From the NCBI GenBank assembly GCA_022705365.1, contig JAKJEP010000081.1:1-11368 (forward strand): a stretch of DNA of 11,368 nucleotides, written 5' to 3'. The position numbers were made by a program, and so were the translations under genes. Within the stretch, counting starts at the first letter, position 1. Every line of letters begins with the position of its first letter. The notes beneath the pieces were generated by a model. That model saw nothing but the letters and a program-made list of their open reading frames with translations, made no database searches and had not been told where the DNA came from. Source of the stretch: Planctomycetota bacterium. GTDB lineage: Bacteria; Planctomycetota; Phycisphaerae; Sedimentisphaerales; SM23-30. Shown piece by piece: positions 1-7,729 of the stretch.

Positions 1-1
1 C

Positions 2-394
2 CCCCCTGCGACTGTTGGTATGATGGTGTGGGATTTACATTCACCCGTAGTGCGAATAACCCCCGAACCCGGTATTTATGATTTAACGGGTAGTTTCATA
101 GGTATTGGATATACGACGACTTTTCCTGCTACCAATGTACATATCATCAAAAACAACACGGATGTTCTTTTTACCAGTTCTGTCTCTGACTATGTCACCC
201 CTTCGCCTTTTGATATCAGCAATATTAATATGCAAGCAGGCGACTACCTCGAATTCGTAGTTGGGAACACCACTACCGGTGGTCCTGAGCATAGAGCTTC
301 ATTAGCAGCCGATTTGGTCCTGGTCCCCGAACCGGTCACGATGGTACTGCTGGGACTGGGCGGACTGGGTCTGATCCGTCGCCGGAGAGCATAA
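2..394 (+). CDS. PEP-CTERM sorting-domain protein, 5'-partial
   Basis: The frame is open from base 2, and the ATG at 20 is simply an internal Met, so the gene almost certainly begins before the window. About 130 residues are visible. The bulk is a beta-rich segment (GIYDLTGSFIGIG, then NVHIIKNN, then AGDYLEFVVGN) resembling the domain common in secreted PEP-CTERM proteins. The C-terminus is a textbook sorting tail: a VPEP motif, a hydrophobic stretch rich in Leu and Gly, then RRRRA and stop. In known systems such tails are recognised by an exosortase, which processes and anchors or exports the protein at the cell surface. No catalytic residues are visible, so the role is unknown and probably structural or adhesive. 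The same beta domain recurs twice in the glycosidase at 1396-4749. The PEP-CTERM call is firm; the function is not. Confidence 0.88.
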   Translation, partial: PPATVGMMVWDLHSPVVRITPEPGIYDLTGSFIGIGYTTTFPATNVHIIKNNTDVLFTSSVSDYVTPSPFDISNINMQAGDYLEFVVGNTTTGGPEHRASLAADLVLVPEPVTMVLLGLGGLGLIRRRRA

Positions 395-432
395 GCTTCG
401 TTGATGATATTAGTTACGTTTATTTCCTAAAG

Positions 433-468
433 ATACGAGCGGGTTGAACATGCCCGCTCGTATTGTTT
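433..468 (+). terminator. Strong hairpin after the PEP-CTERM gene
   Basis: A perfect 11-bp stem pairs 433-443 (ATACGAGCGGG) with 453-463 (CCCGCTCGTAT) around a 9-nt loop and is followed by TGTTT. It lies 39 nt after the PEP-CTERM stop, as expected for an intrinsic terminator, although the T-run is short. It ends only 8 nt before the reductase ATG at 472, so it may also affect initiation of that gene. Confidence 0.6.
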
Positions 469-471
469 GAT

Positions 472-1293
472 ATGAACAAAAAATTTATCGATAAAATAGC
501 GATTGTCACGGGGGCCGGCCGGGGTATCGGCCAGGCGGTGGCGCTGGAATTGGCCCGGTGCGGGGCGAAGGTCGCGGCGGCGGACCGGGATGAGAGTTCC
601 GCCCGGCAAACGGCGGAACAGATTCACAAGCGGGGCGGCCAGGCGATGGCCATCCCCTTTGATCTGGCGGAGGTTGCCAGCATCCAGGCGATGGTGGAGA
701 AAACCGTTCGCCAATGGCAGCGCATCGACATATTGGTAAACGTCGCCGGTATCATCCAGGCCAAGCCCCTGCTGGAGATCACCGAGGGTGACTGGGACCC
801 GATCATCGCTGTAAATCAGAAGGGCCTGGTATTCTGCCTGCAGGCGGCGGCACAGCAAATGATCCGGCAAATCCCGCCGGAGGTCCGGGCCGCCGGCCGG
901 GCCGAACGCTGCTACGGCAAAATCGTGAACTTTTCCTCCGTTTCCGGCCGACGAGGAAGGTCGCATCAGGTTCCTTACGCCGCTAGCAAAGCCGCCGTCA
1001 TTAACATCACGCAATCCGCCGCCCTGGCACTGGCCCGGTATCACATTAACGTAAATTGCATAGCTCCGGGAATGATATTAACGCCGATGTGGGAGCAGAA
1101 CGCCGCGGAAATGGGTAAGATCTCCGGTCTTAGCCCCCAGGAAGAAATCCGCCAATTCATCGAAAAAATCCCCCTGAAAAGAACCGGCACCGTCGAAGAA
1201 ATCGCCCGGGTGGCGGCGTTTCTCTGCTCGGAGGATGCCGATTATATTACCGGCCAGACCATCAACGTCGATGGCGGCGTGGAAATGAATTAA
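472..1293 (+). CDS. Short-chain dehydrogenase/reductase (FabG-like)
   Basis: This encodes a 273-residue classical SDR, an NAD(P)-dependent cytoplasmic oxidoreductase. The Rossmann nucleotide-binding motif TGAGRGIG is at residues 13-20, NVAG follows near residue 90, and the catalytic set is S156 (in NFSSVSG), Y169 and K173 (YAASK). The C-terminus ITGQTINVDGG is typical of the family. The length fits, apart from a short Arg/Ala-rich insertion just before the catalytic serine strand. It is closest in style to 3-oxoacyl-ACP reductase and sugar or polyol dehydrogenases; the substrate cannot be read from sequence. I chose the ATG at 472; a TTG three codons earlier sits in the hairpin arm. No Shine-Dalgarno sequence precedes the ATG. 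Since it sits just upstream of secreted glycosidases, a sugar-oxidation role is possible but unproven. Confidence 0.88.
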   Translation: MNKKFIDKIAIVTGAGRGIGQAVALELARCGAKVAAADRDESSARQTAEQIHKRGGQAMAIPFDLAEVASIQAMVEKTVRQWQRIDILVNVAGIIQAKPLLEITEGDWDPIIAVNQKGLVFCLQAAAQQMIRQIPPEVRAAGRAERCYGKIVNFSSVSGRRGRSHQVPYAASKAAVINITQSAALALARYHINVNCIAPGMILTPMWEQNAAEMGKISGLSPQEEIRQFIEKIPLKRTGTVEEIARVAAFLCSEDADYITGQTINVDGGVEMN

Positions 1294-1306
1294 TTGAAAT
1301 CGGTAT

Positions 1307-1331
1307 GGTCTTCCCCAAAATAGAAAAGACC
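1307..1331 (+). other. Weak inverted repeat after the reductase gene
   Basis: GGTCTT (1307-1312) can pair with AAGACC (1326-1331) across a 13-nt A-rich loop. There is no T-run, so this is at best a weak or Rho-assisted 3' end for the reductase transcript. It lies just upstream of a candidate -10 box for the glycosidase gene. Confidence 0.25.
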
Positions 1332-1348
1332 CGCGAAGGTATCCGTCC

Positions 1349-1378
1349 TATAATACGTATAGAAAGCTATGATATAAT
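1349..1378 (+). promoter_or_regulatory. Candidate promoter -10 elements upstream of the first GH36 gene
   Basis: Two exact TATAAT hexamers lie at 1349-1354 and 1373-1378 in the 102-bp gap before the GH36 gene. The first would place the transcript start near 1361, leaving room for the ribosome site at 1384-1388. The second would start inside that site and is unlikely to be used. Neither has a recognisable -35 TTGACA at 16-18 bp, so this is only a moderate call. Confidence 0.35.
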
Positions 1379-1383
1379 CCAAC

Positions 1384-1398
1384 AGGAGTATGTAAGTG
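1384..1398 (+). promoter_or_regulatory. Ribosome binding site fixing a GTG start
   Basis: AGGAG at 1384-1388 is spaced 7 nt from the GTG at 1396, which begins a reading frame with a good signal peptide. An ATG lies between them at 1390, but the next codon is TAA, so it can only be a start-stop pair. The AGGAG is 1 nt from that ATG, too close for efficient use. The GTG is therefore the start of the GH36 protein. Confidence 0.65.
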
Positions 1399-4300
1399 AT
1401 AATCAGGCAAACCAAAAGTTTCATTCCGGGAGTAATGGTACTAGGGATATTGATATGGGGAAATGTTGCATGGTCTGGGACAATGATCTGGGATGCGGCG
1501 GAGGATTTTACGCTGGCTAGTAATCCAAATGGGCAGTGGCAATACGGCTGGGCGCCCGCGATAGTTCCTGGTTATACCTTTACTCTTTATAACGGAACAG
1601 CCGTGTCCGGCAGCAGCGGGACTGTCGGGCTGGAACTGTACCGCTGGAATGGGAGTAATCCCTCGATCAACTACAATCCCTTTCCGGTCGATTTGACGGC
1701 AACTTTCGGCGCAATTTGGCCGCTTTATACCTGCGGCTTTCATCCCGGCAGCGATGGGCAATATAGTATTTATCGCTGGACCGCGCCACAGAATAGAACC
1801 TATAAAATCGCGGCGACGTTCTGGGTGGGACATCAGGGGCTTTGCACCACCGATGTGCATGTGGTGAAAAACGGCTCTTCTGCATCAGGTATTGATTTAT
1901 TTACCGGGGATATCAATGCTCAAACACAGGGAAATGATGACAGTGAACATTATAACATTAGTTTGGCTTTGAGCGCCGGCGATACGATTGATTTCGCGGT
2001 GGGAAAAGGCGCAGACGGGTATGAAGCGGATACGACGATTATCAGTGCCACGATCCTGGAGGATGAAACCTGTCCTGTACAATTTGAAAGTGATTATAAT
2101 CAGGACTGTTATGTGGATATCAGCGATTTCACTCTTTTTGCGGGAGAATGGCTGAATGTGAATCTGGGAGATTATGCGCCGCTGGCGGAATCCTGGCAAT
2201 TGTGCACCGATCCGGCCAATTTGGCTTGTATAAGCAGCATTGAGCGGGTACAGGCCGATGATTGGCTGGAAGAACATATCACCGGTCCTGATCCGCAGCC
2301 GCCCTTTACGTTTGATTATAACGGGCAGCACAGTTATACCTTTTTGCCCACCTGGAATTTCCAGCGCAGCCGGGCCGTTGTGGACGAAAACCAAACGAAA
2401 TGGACACTGGTATATTCGCAGCCGGGCGGCGGGCTGGTTGTAACCTGCGAAGCGATTGTGTATAGCGATTATCCAGCGGTGGAGTGGGTGCTCTGGTTTG
2501 AAAACACCGGGGGCAGTAATACCCCAATGATTGAGAATGTCCGCGTATTAGATATGAATATGACGTATCCGGTATTCCCTTCGGGAGGCGAAATGATAAC
2601 AGGCCAATGGAATGCCGTGAGCGACTGGGTTACGGATACGCCGAATCCGAACGGTACCTGGCAATATCAACACGGCTGGCTGCCTACGTATGCCGATATG
2701 GACACGTATGATGAGACCACCTATCCCGGTCTGGAAAGATGGTCGATTGATGGTAACATTCCATGGATCGGAAAGAATACCTCAAGCGGATCCGTCGATG
2801 TGGATGGCACATCTGTATCCAGTGGGAAACTGGTCATGATTAATAATCTGGGCTACGAGTACGGCACACCGGGACCGGGCAGTTGCCCGGGTCTGATCTG
2901 GACGTGCCCGGAAACCGGATTTTATGATATCACCGGTTCGCTTCATAATATCGGGGAAGGCGGCAACGGTGTAGAATGGAATATTCACCAGGGTACCACG
3001 GTACGTGATTCAGGGCTGATTGATAATCAAGGGACAGATACATTTAGCTTATTAGATGAAGTAGCCGGTGCGGGCGACAAATATATACTCACATTTAATT
3101 CGCGCGGTGATATTACCGGCGATTTGACAGAAGTGGAATTTACAGCTACCCAATTCTCCCAGGAAAGTAATTCGGAAGAATTTTTACTACACCACTCCAA
3201 AGGCAGTTCCGCGGTAGAATCCGATTTCGCTCCTCTGGAGACACCCCTGGGGCAGGGAACGAATCTGGTTTTGGCGCCCAACAGCGGACGGTCCTCGGAC
3301 GGTTTTCTGCCGTTTTTCAATATTGAGCAGCCCAATAACATGGGACGGATTTTTGCAATCGGCTGGACAGGGCAATGGCAGGCCATCTTCAATCGGAATA
3401 AGGGAAACAATCTGAATGTCCAGGCAGGCCTGGAATTGATGCATGTAAGTCTGACACCGGGTGAGAAGATTCGGGTACCTTCGATGCTGCTGATGTTCTG
3501 GGCCGGGAATTACAGGGACAGTCAGAACAAGTTCCGACGGCTGATGATAGATCATTATTCTCCCAGAGGCACGGGTATTACTTTTAACGCTCCGGTAGCA
3601 GCCAGTGTGCACGGAACCTATAATTTCGAAACCACTAACGAAACAAATATGATTAATTTTATCAATACAACTCGCAGTCATAACTATCCAGTTGAATATA
3701 TCTGGATCGACGCGGGATGGTATGATTTCAACGGCGGTGATACGTGGGTCTATGTAGGAACGTGGGAACCGGACCCTGTCCGGTTTCCCAATGGCATGGA
3801 CCCGGTCGCTGATGCCGCTCATAATGCCGGATATAAATTTCTGCTGTGGTTTGAGCCGGAACGGGTGACGGCGGGCTCCTGGCTGGATGTGAATCATCCG
3901 GACTGGATCTTCAAGAACGGCGGCGGCTGGTGGCTGCTGAATCTGGGTAATCCCGATGCCCTGGCGTGGATGAAGTCGAAATTTTCCGGCATGATTGGTG
4001 ATATCGGGATTGATTGTTACCGACAGGATTTTAACGTGTTCCCGCTGGCGAAATGGCGCTACGGGGAGGCCTCGGACCGGCTGGGCATGAACGAGATTAA
4101 GCACATCATGGGATTGTACGAATATCTGGATTATCTGCTCGAACAACATCCGAATCTGGTTATAGACAATTGCGCCAGCGGGGGCCGGCGCATCGATATT
4201 GAAATGATGAAGCGGTCGATTCCACTTTGGCGAAGCGATCTGTGTTGGGTTGCCACACCGGAACAGAGTATGGAATATGGCCTGTCCTACTGGCTTGGTT

Positions 4301-4749
4301 TGCATGGTGTCGGTTCCAAGTCCCTGAATAAATACGATTTCCGCAGCGGCATGGGATCCACCTTCAGTTCGGCATTCAATCATAACGTTTCTTCCATATG
4401 GACCACGGCGATACAACTGATGAACCAGTACAACGAGGTTCGCTGGATGTACAAAGGGGATTTCTACCCCCTGACCCCCTACAGCCTGTCGGAAAGCGAC
4501 TGGATGGCCTGGCAGTTCCATCGGTCGGATGTAAATCAGGGATTGGTGCAGGCATTTCGCCGCAGCAGCAGTACCACGACGGGGATGACCTTTAAGCTGC
4601 AAGGGCTAATCCCAACCGCAACCTACTCCCTCAAAAATTATGACAGTACCACCACCACCGCGCTGGGCAGCACGCTGATGAATACAGGGCTTTATATACC
4701 GATCAGCAGCCAGCCGGGATCAGTATTGATTAAATACTGGAAGAATTGA
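1396..4749 (+). CDS. Secreted multidomain GH36 alpha-galactosidase-like protein with dockerin-like segment
   Basis: The protein has 1117 residues. A signal peptide spans about residues 1-27. A beta domain of the kind seen in PEP-CTERM proteins covers roughly 28-222 (starting IWDAAEDF and NPNGQWQYGW). A dockerin-like loop at 231-278 has the calcium pattern DxNxDxxxDxxD (D233, N235, D237, D241, D244). The GH36 N-terminal sandwich starts near 285. It is interrupted at about 390-594 by a second copy of the beta domain (405-585, NPNGTWQYQHGW) and resumes at EFLLHHSKGS. The catalytic barrel shows WIDAGW, LWFEPERV, the presumed nucleophile D878 (YRQDFN), CASGGRR and the presumed acid/base D948 (WRSD). 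The 70-residue spacing matches known GH36 enzymes. A C-terminal beta domain closes the chain. It likely acts outside the cytoplasm on alpha-galactosides; the exact substrate is an inference. It is probably co-transcribed with the GH36 gene at 4817. Confidence 0.9.
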   Translation: MIIRQTKSFIPGVMVLGILIWGNVAWSGTMIWDAAEDFTLASNPNGQWQYGWAPAIVPGYTFTLYNGTAVSGSSGTVGLELYRWNGSNPSINYNPFPVDLTATFGAIWPLYTCGFHPGSDGQYSIYRWTAPQNRTYKIAATFWVGHQGLCTTDVHVVKNGSSASGIDLFTGDINAQTQGNDDSEHYNISLALSAGDTIDFAVGKGADGYEADTTIISATILEDETCPVQFESDYNQDCYVDISDFTLFAGEWLNVNLGDYAPLAESWQLCTDPANLACISSIERVQADDWLEEHITGPDPQPPFTFDYNGQHSYTFLPTWNFQRSRAVVDENQTKWTLVYSQPGGGLVVTCEAIVYSDYPAVEWVLWFENTGGSNTPMIENVRVLDMNMTYPVFPSGGEMITGQWNAVSDWVTDTPNPNGTWQYQHGWLPTYADMDTYDETTYPGLERWSIDGNIPWIGKNTSSGSVDVDGTSVSSGKLVMINNLGYEYGTPGPGSCPGLIWTCPETGFYDITGSLHNIGEGGNGVEWNIHQGTTVRDSGLIDNQGTDTFSLLDEVAGAGDKYILTFNSRGDITGDLTEVEFTATQFSQESNSEEFLLHHSKGSSAVESDFAPLETPLGQGTNLVLAPNSGRSSDGFLPFFNIEQPNNMGRIFAIGWTGQWQAIFNRNKGNNLNVQAGLELMHVSLTPGEKIRVPSMLLMFWAGNYRDSQNKFRRLMIDHYSPRGTGITFNAPVAASVHGTYNFETTNETNMINFINTTRSHNYPVEYIWIDAGWYDFNGGDTWVYVGTWEPDPVRFPNGMDPVADAAHNAGYKFLLWFEPERVTAGSWLDVNHPDWIFKNGGGWWLLNLGNPDALAWMKSKFSGMIGDIGIDCYRQDFNVFPLAKWRYGEASDRLGMNEIKHIMGLYEYLDYLLEQHPNLVIDNCASGGRRIDIEMMKRSIPLWRSDLCWVATPEQSMEYGLSYWLGLHGVGSKSLNKYDFRSGMGSTFSSAFNHNVSSIWTTAIQLMNQYNEVRWMYKGDFYPLTPYSLSESDWMAWQFHRSDVNQGLVQAFRRSSSTTTGMTFKLQGLIPTATYSLKNYDSTTTTALGSTLMNTGLYIPISSQPGSVLIKYWKN

Positions 4750-4753
4750 GAAG

Positions 4754-4778
4754 GCGGGACGTCTAGGACCCGTTCCGC
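4754..4778 (+). other. Intergenic hairpin between the two GH36 genes
   Basis: GCGGGAC (4754-4760) pairs with GTTCCGC (4772-4778) with one G-U pair. The stem continues as GTC/GAC (4761-4763 with 4767-4769) around a TAG loop, leaving a CC bulge. The stem has 10 pairs but no following T-run, so complete termination is unlikely. An mRNA-stabilising or partial attenuation element that tunes the second gene's output would fit. Confidence 0.45.
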
Positions 4779-4816
4779 GAAAATAATTATCTAAAAAACT
4801 GCGAAAGGAAAGAGAG

Positions 4817-7729
4817 ATGCGGCCATTCTGTAAAAATTTTACGCAAAGGGGGATGCTGTTGGTATTGGCAGTTCTGATTTGGGCAGGAACCTGTGATGCG
4901 GCGGATTTAGTGCGGATACCGTCACAGACGTTCCTGATGGGGGACAATACAGGTCAGGGCCGGATGGACCAGCGGCCGGCCCACCCGGTGAAGCTGCGAG
5001 CCTTTGATATGGCCCCCTGCCTGACGACGGTGGAGGAATATTGTGCCTTTTTGAATACACCGGGCTGGGCGGAACCCGAACCGGTAAGCGGATATATCGT
5101 GCGCCAGGGAAAGCCGCTGAGCAAGTACCGGGATCAGGGCGAGGTGCTGGTGATTTTTCCCGGCTCGCCGCTGGTGCGGGAAAACAACCGATATGCCCCC
5201 AAACCGGGGATGGAAAAACTGCCGATGGTCCAGGTCACCTGGGAAGGGGCAGCCCTGTATTGCAATTATCTCAGCGAAAAGGCGGGGCTTAAGCCGTGTT
5301 ATGACCCGGACAGCAAGTATGCCTGCGATTTTTCAGCCGGAGGCTATCATCTGCCCACCGAGGCGCAATGGGAATGTGCCGCGCGGGGCGGCCGGCTCAA
5401 TATGCTGTATCCCTCCGGCAACACCACCACAGAAAAAGACGCCAACTTTAACGGTCAGGTCGGCCGGATAACGGAGGTGGCCGCCTACCCCCCCAACAGC
5501 TATGGCCTGTATGACATGGCGGGAAATGTGATGGAATGGTGCCATGACTGGTATAACTTCGAATATTATAAAACCTTTACCACCGTGGCGGAAAATCCCA
5601 CCGGCCCGGCCTCGGGAGGATTTCGCGTACTGCGCGGCGGGACATATTATCAGCCGTCCCCATTCCAGATGTGCAGCCACCGCCAGGGCACAGCCGACAC
5701 CAAGGGCTGTTTCACGGACAACGGCTTTCGCGTGGTCCGGGAGGTCTGGGATTCCCCAGCCGCCGGCAACGAAACGTTTGGCCGGGGCAGTGCGCAGGAA
5801 ATGCAGGATGCGGCGGAATGGGTAAACTCGGCCTTTATGGAACCGGCGAAAAAGGGGGAATGGCTGGGCCGCCTGCCGCTGTCCTTTCGCCTGGGCGGAA
5901 AACCATCGTCCGAGCTTTTAAAAACCTGGAACGTGGAAGTATCAACGGAAACGGCAAAGGACGGCAAACGGGAGCAAACCATTTTACTGCGGCAAGGGGA
6001 GGCGGGGCTGGAGATTTCCTGCCTGATCACTACCTTTGACACCTTCCCAGCGGTGGACTGGTTCCTGCAGATTCGCAACCGTGGCTCGCAGGATAGCGCC
6101 ATTCTGGAAGATGTGCAGGTACTGGACCACACCTTTACCCGCGGCCCGGAGGATACGGGCGAATTTATCTTCCGCCATTCGCGGGGCAGCCGGGCCGAAG
6201 TGCTGGATTTTGCCCCGCGTGATGAATGGCTGGGACCCTACCAGCGGCGAACTCTGGGCGGGCACGGGGGCCGGCCCTGCGACTATGACTTTCCGTTTAT
6301 GAATTTGCAGTGGGATCAGAGAAAAGGGGCCGTGTTGGCAGTAGGCTGGTCGGGCCAATGGCAAATGGAACTGGCTCGGGACGCGGAGCGCGGGCTGCAA
6401 ATACAGATGGGGATGGAACATACGTATTTGAAGCTTCATCCGGGGGAAGCAATTCGAACCCCGCGTATCTGCCTGCTGTTCTGGCAAGGCGAAGACATGC
6501 TGCGGGGGCATAATCTGTTCCGGCAATTGATCCTGGCGCATTACAATCCGCGCATCGCCGGCAAACTGGTGATCCCCCCCATCGCCAACAGTGCCGGCGG
6601 ACTGAACGGCTACACGGATGAAAACCAACTGGCGGCCATCCCCAAATTGCAGGAGCGGGGAATAGAGGCTTTGTGGATCGACGCCGGCTGGTTTGTCAGC
6701 GGCTGGCCCTTTGGCGCCGGCAACTGGATCCCCAAGCCGGAGAACTTCCCCAATGGCCTGGGACCGGTCGGCGAGGCGGTCCGGCAGGCGGGAATGCAGT
6801 TTCTGGTCTGGTTCGAACAGGAACGGGTCTCACGCGGCAGCCTGATCGACCGCGAATATCCGCAGTGGGTGGTGGGGCCGGTCACCGAGTACGGCGGGCT
6901 TTTCAACTGGGGAATACCCGAAGCACACCAATGGATGACGGATTATCTTTCGCAACAGTTGGCCAGTGGGAACATCGATATCCTCCGGGTCGATTTCAAT
7001 ATGGAGCCGCTGTCCTACTGGCAGCGGAATGATGCACCGGATCGCCGGGGAATGACGGAAATCCGGTTCGTCGAAGGGATGTACACCATGTGGGATGAAC
7101 TGCGGCGTCGCCATCCGGGCCTGTGGATCGATAACTGCGCCAGCGGCGGCCGGATGATCGACCTGGAAACCACCCTGCGGAGCATTCCGCTCTGGCAAAG
7201 CGATGCCCAGTGCGGCGGCTGTCCCGACATGACCTGCCAGCTTCAAAACGGTGGGCTGAATCTCTATCTGCCCATGCACTGCGGCGGCAATTTCGGGCTG
7301 GAACCTTCCTATGCCTTTCGCTCAGCGATGATGTCAGGCAATCCGTTATGTCTAAATGTCACCGGCAGCCCCGTGGAAAAAGTCCGGGCCACAGTAGCTA
7401 TGTATCATAAAGTAAGACCTTATTTTGAAGGGGATTACTATCCCTTGTTCCCCCATGCGGCGGATGAAAGCGTGTGGTACGGCTATCAGCTTTCCCGGCC
7501 CGACGAAGGCAAAGGAATGATCCTGGTATTCCGCCGCAACGAATGCTCGCAGGCAGACCAGATTTTAAGCCTGTATGCGATTGATCCGGACGCGGAATAT
7601 GAATTGACCAACATTGATTTGGCGGAAAACCGGAAAATCTCCGGGAAGGAATTACAGCATCTTACGCTGCATGTGGAGGCCAAGCCTGGATCGCAATTAC
7701 TATTTTATGAAAAAGTGTCAAAAAAGTAA
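4817..7729 (+). CDS. Secreted fusion of an FGE-like domain and a GH36 alpha-galactosidase-like domain
   Basis: The protein has 970 residues. AAAGGA at 4804-4809 precedes the ATG by 7 nt. A signal peptide spans about 1-28 (cleavage near CDA/AD). Residues 30-312 form a formylglycine-generating-enzyme/SUMF1-type fold, with LPTEAQWECAARGG at 179-192, GNVMEWCHDWY at 236-246, and RGGTYY followed by NGFRVVRE near its end. The positions matching the human SUMF1 catalytic cysteines C336 and C341 are Q279 and Q284, so sulfatase activation is unlikely and a binding or structural role is more plausible. From about 330 to the end is a GH36 unit with WIDAGWF, VWFEQERV (Q where the first copy has P), the presumed nucleophile D726 (RVDFNM), CASGGRM and the presumed acid/base D796 (WQSD), again 70 residues apart. 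It probably acts outside the cytoplasm on alpha-galactosides alongside its upstream neighbour. Confidence 0.9.
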   Translation: MRPFCKNFTQRGMLLVLAVLIWAGTCDAADLVRIPSQTFLMGDNTGQGRMDQRPAHPVKLRAFDMAPCLTTVEEYCAFLNTPGWAEPEPVSGYIVRQGKPLSKYRDQGEVLVIFPGSPLVRENNRYAPKPGMEKLPMVQVTWEGAALYCNYLSEKAGLKPCYDPDSKYACDFSAGGYHLPTEAQWECAARGGRLNMLYPSGNTTTEKDANFNGQVGRITEVAAYPPNSYGLYDMAGNVMEWCHDWYNFEYYKTFTTVAENPTGPASGGFRVLRGGTYYQPSPFQMCSHRQGTADTKGCFTDNGFRVVREVWDSPAAGNETFGRGSAQEMQDAAEWVNSAFMEPAKKGEWLGRLPLSFRLGGKPSSELLKTWNVEVSTETAKDGKREQTILLRQGEAGLEISCLITTFDTFPAVDWFLQIRNRGSQDSAILEDVQVLDHTFTRGPEDTGEFIFRHSRGSRAEVLDFAPRDEWLGPYQRRTLGGHGGRPCDYDFPFMNLQWDQRKGAVLAVGWSGQWQMELARDAERGLQIQMGMEHTYLKLHPGEAIRTPRICLLFWQGEDMLRGHNLFRQLILAHYNPRIAGKLVIPPIANSAGGLNGYTDENQLAAIPKLQERGIEALWIDAGWFVSGWPFGAGNWIPKPENFPNGLGPVGEAVRQAGMQFLVWFEQERVSRGSLIDREYPQWVVGPVTEYGGLFNWGIPEAHQWMTDYLSQQLASGNIDILRVDFNMEPLSYWQRNDAPDRRGMTEIRFVEGMYTMWDELRRRHPGLWIDNCASGGRMIDLETTLRSIPLWQSDAQCGGCPDMTCQLQNGGLNLYLPMHCGGNFGLEPSYAFRSAMMSGNPLCLNVTGSPVEKVRATVAMYHKVRPYFEGDYYPLFPHAADESVWYGYQLSRPDEGKGMILVFRRNECSQADQILSLYAIDPDAEYELTNIDLAENRKISGKELQHLTLHVEAKPGSQLLFYEKVSKK

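Noticed and set aside
463..471. TTG start for the reductase three codons before the ATG
   Set aside because: It lies at the end of the hairpin arm and the ATG at 472 fits the family start better.
427..1044. 205-residue minus-strand frame over the reductase
   Set aside because: It overlaps a clear SDR with intact motifs and its translation is low-complexity Arg/Gly/Leu sequence.
3187..4602. 471-residue open frame on the minus strand inside the first GH36 gene
   Set aside because: It is antisense to the conserved catalytic domain, has no family motifs and owes its length to the base composition of the real gene.
4817..5750. Active formylglycine-generating enzyme acting on sulfatases
   Set aside because: The catalytic cysteine positions read Gln (279 and 284), and no sulfatase is present in the window.
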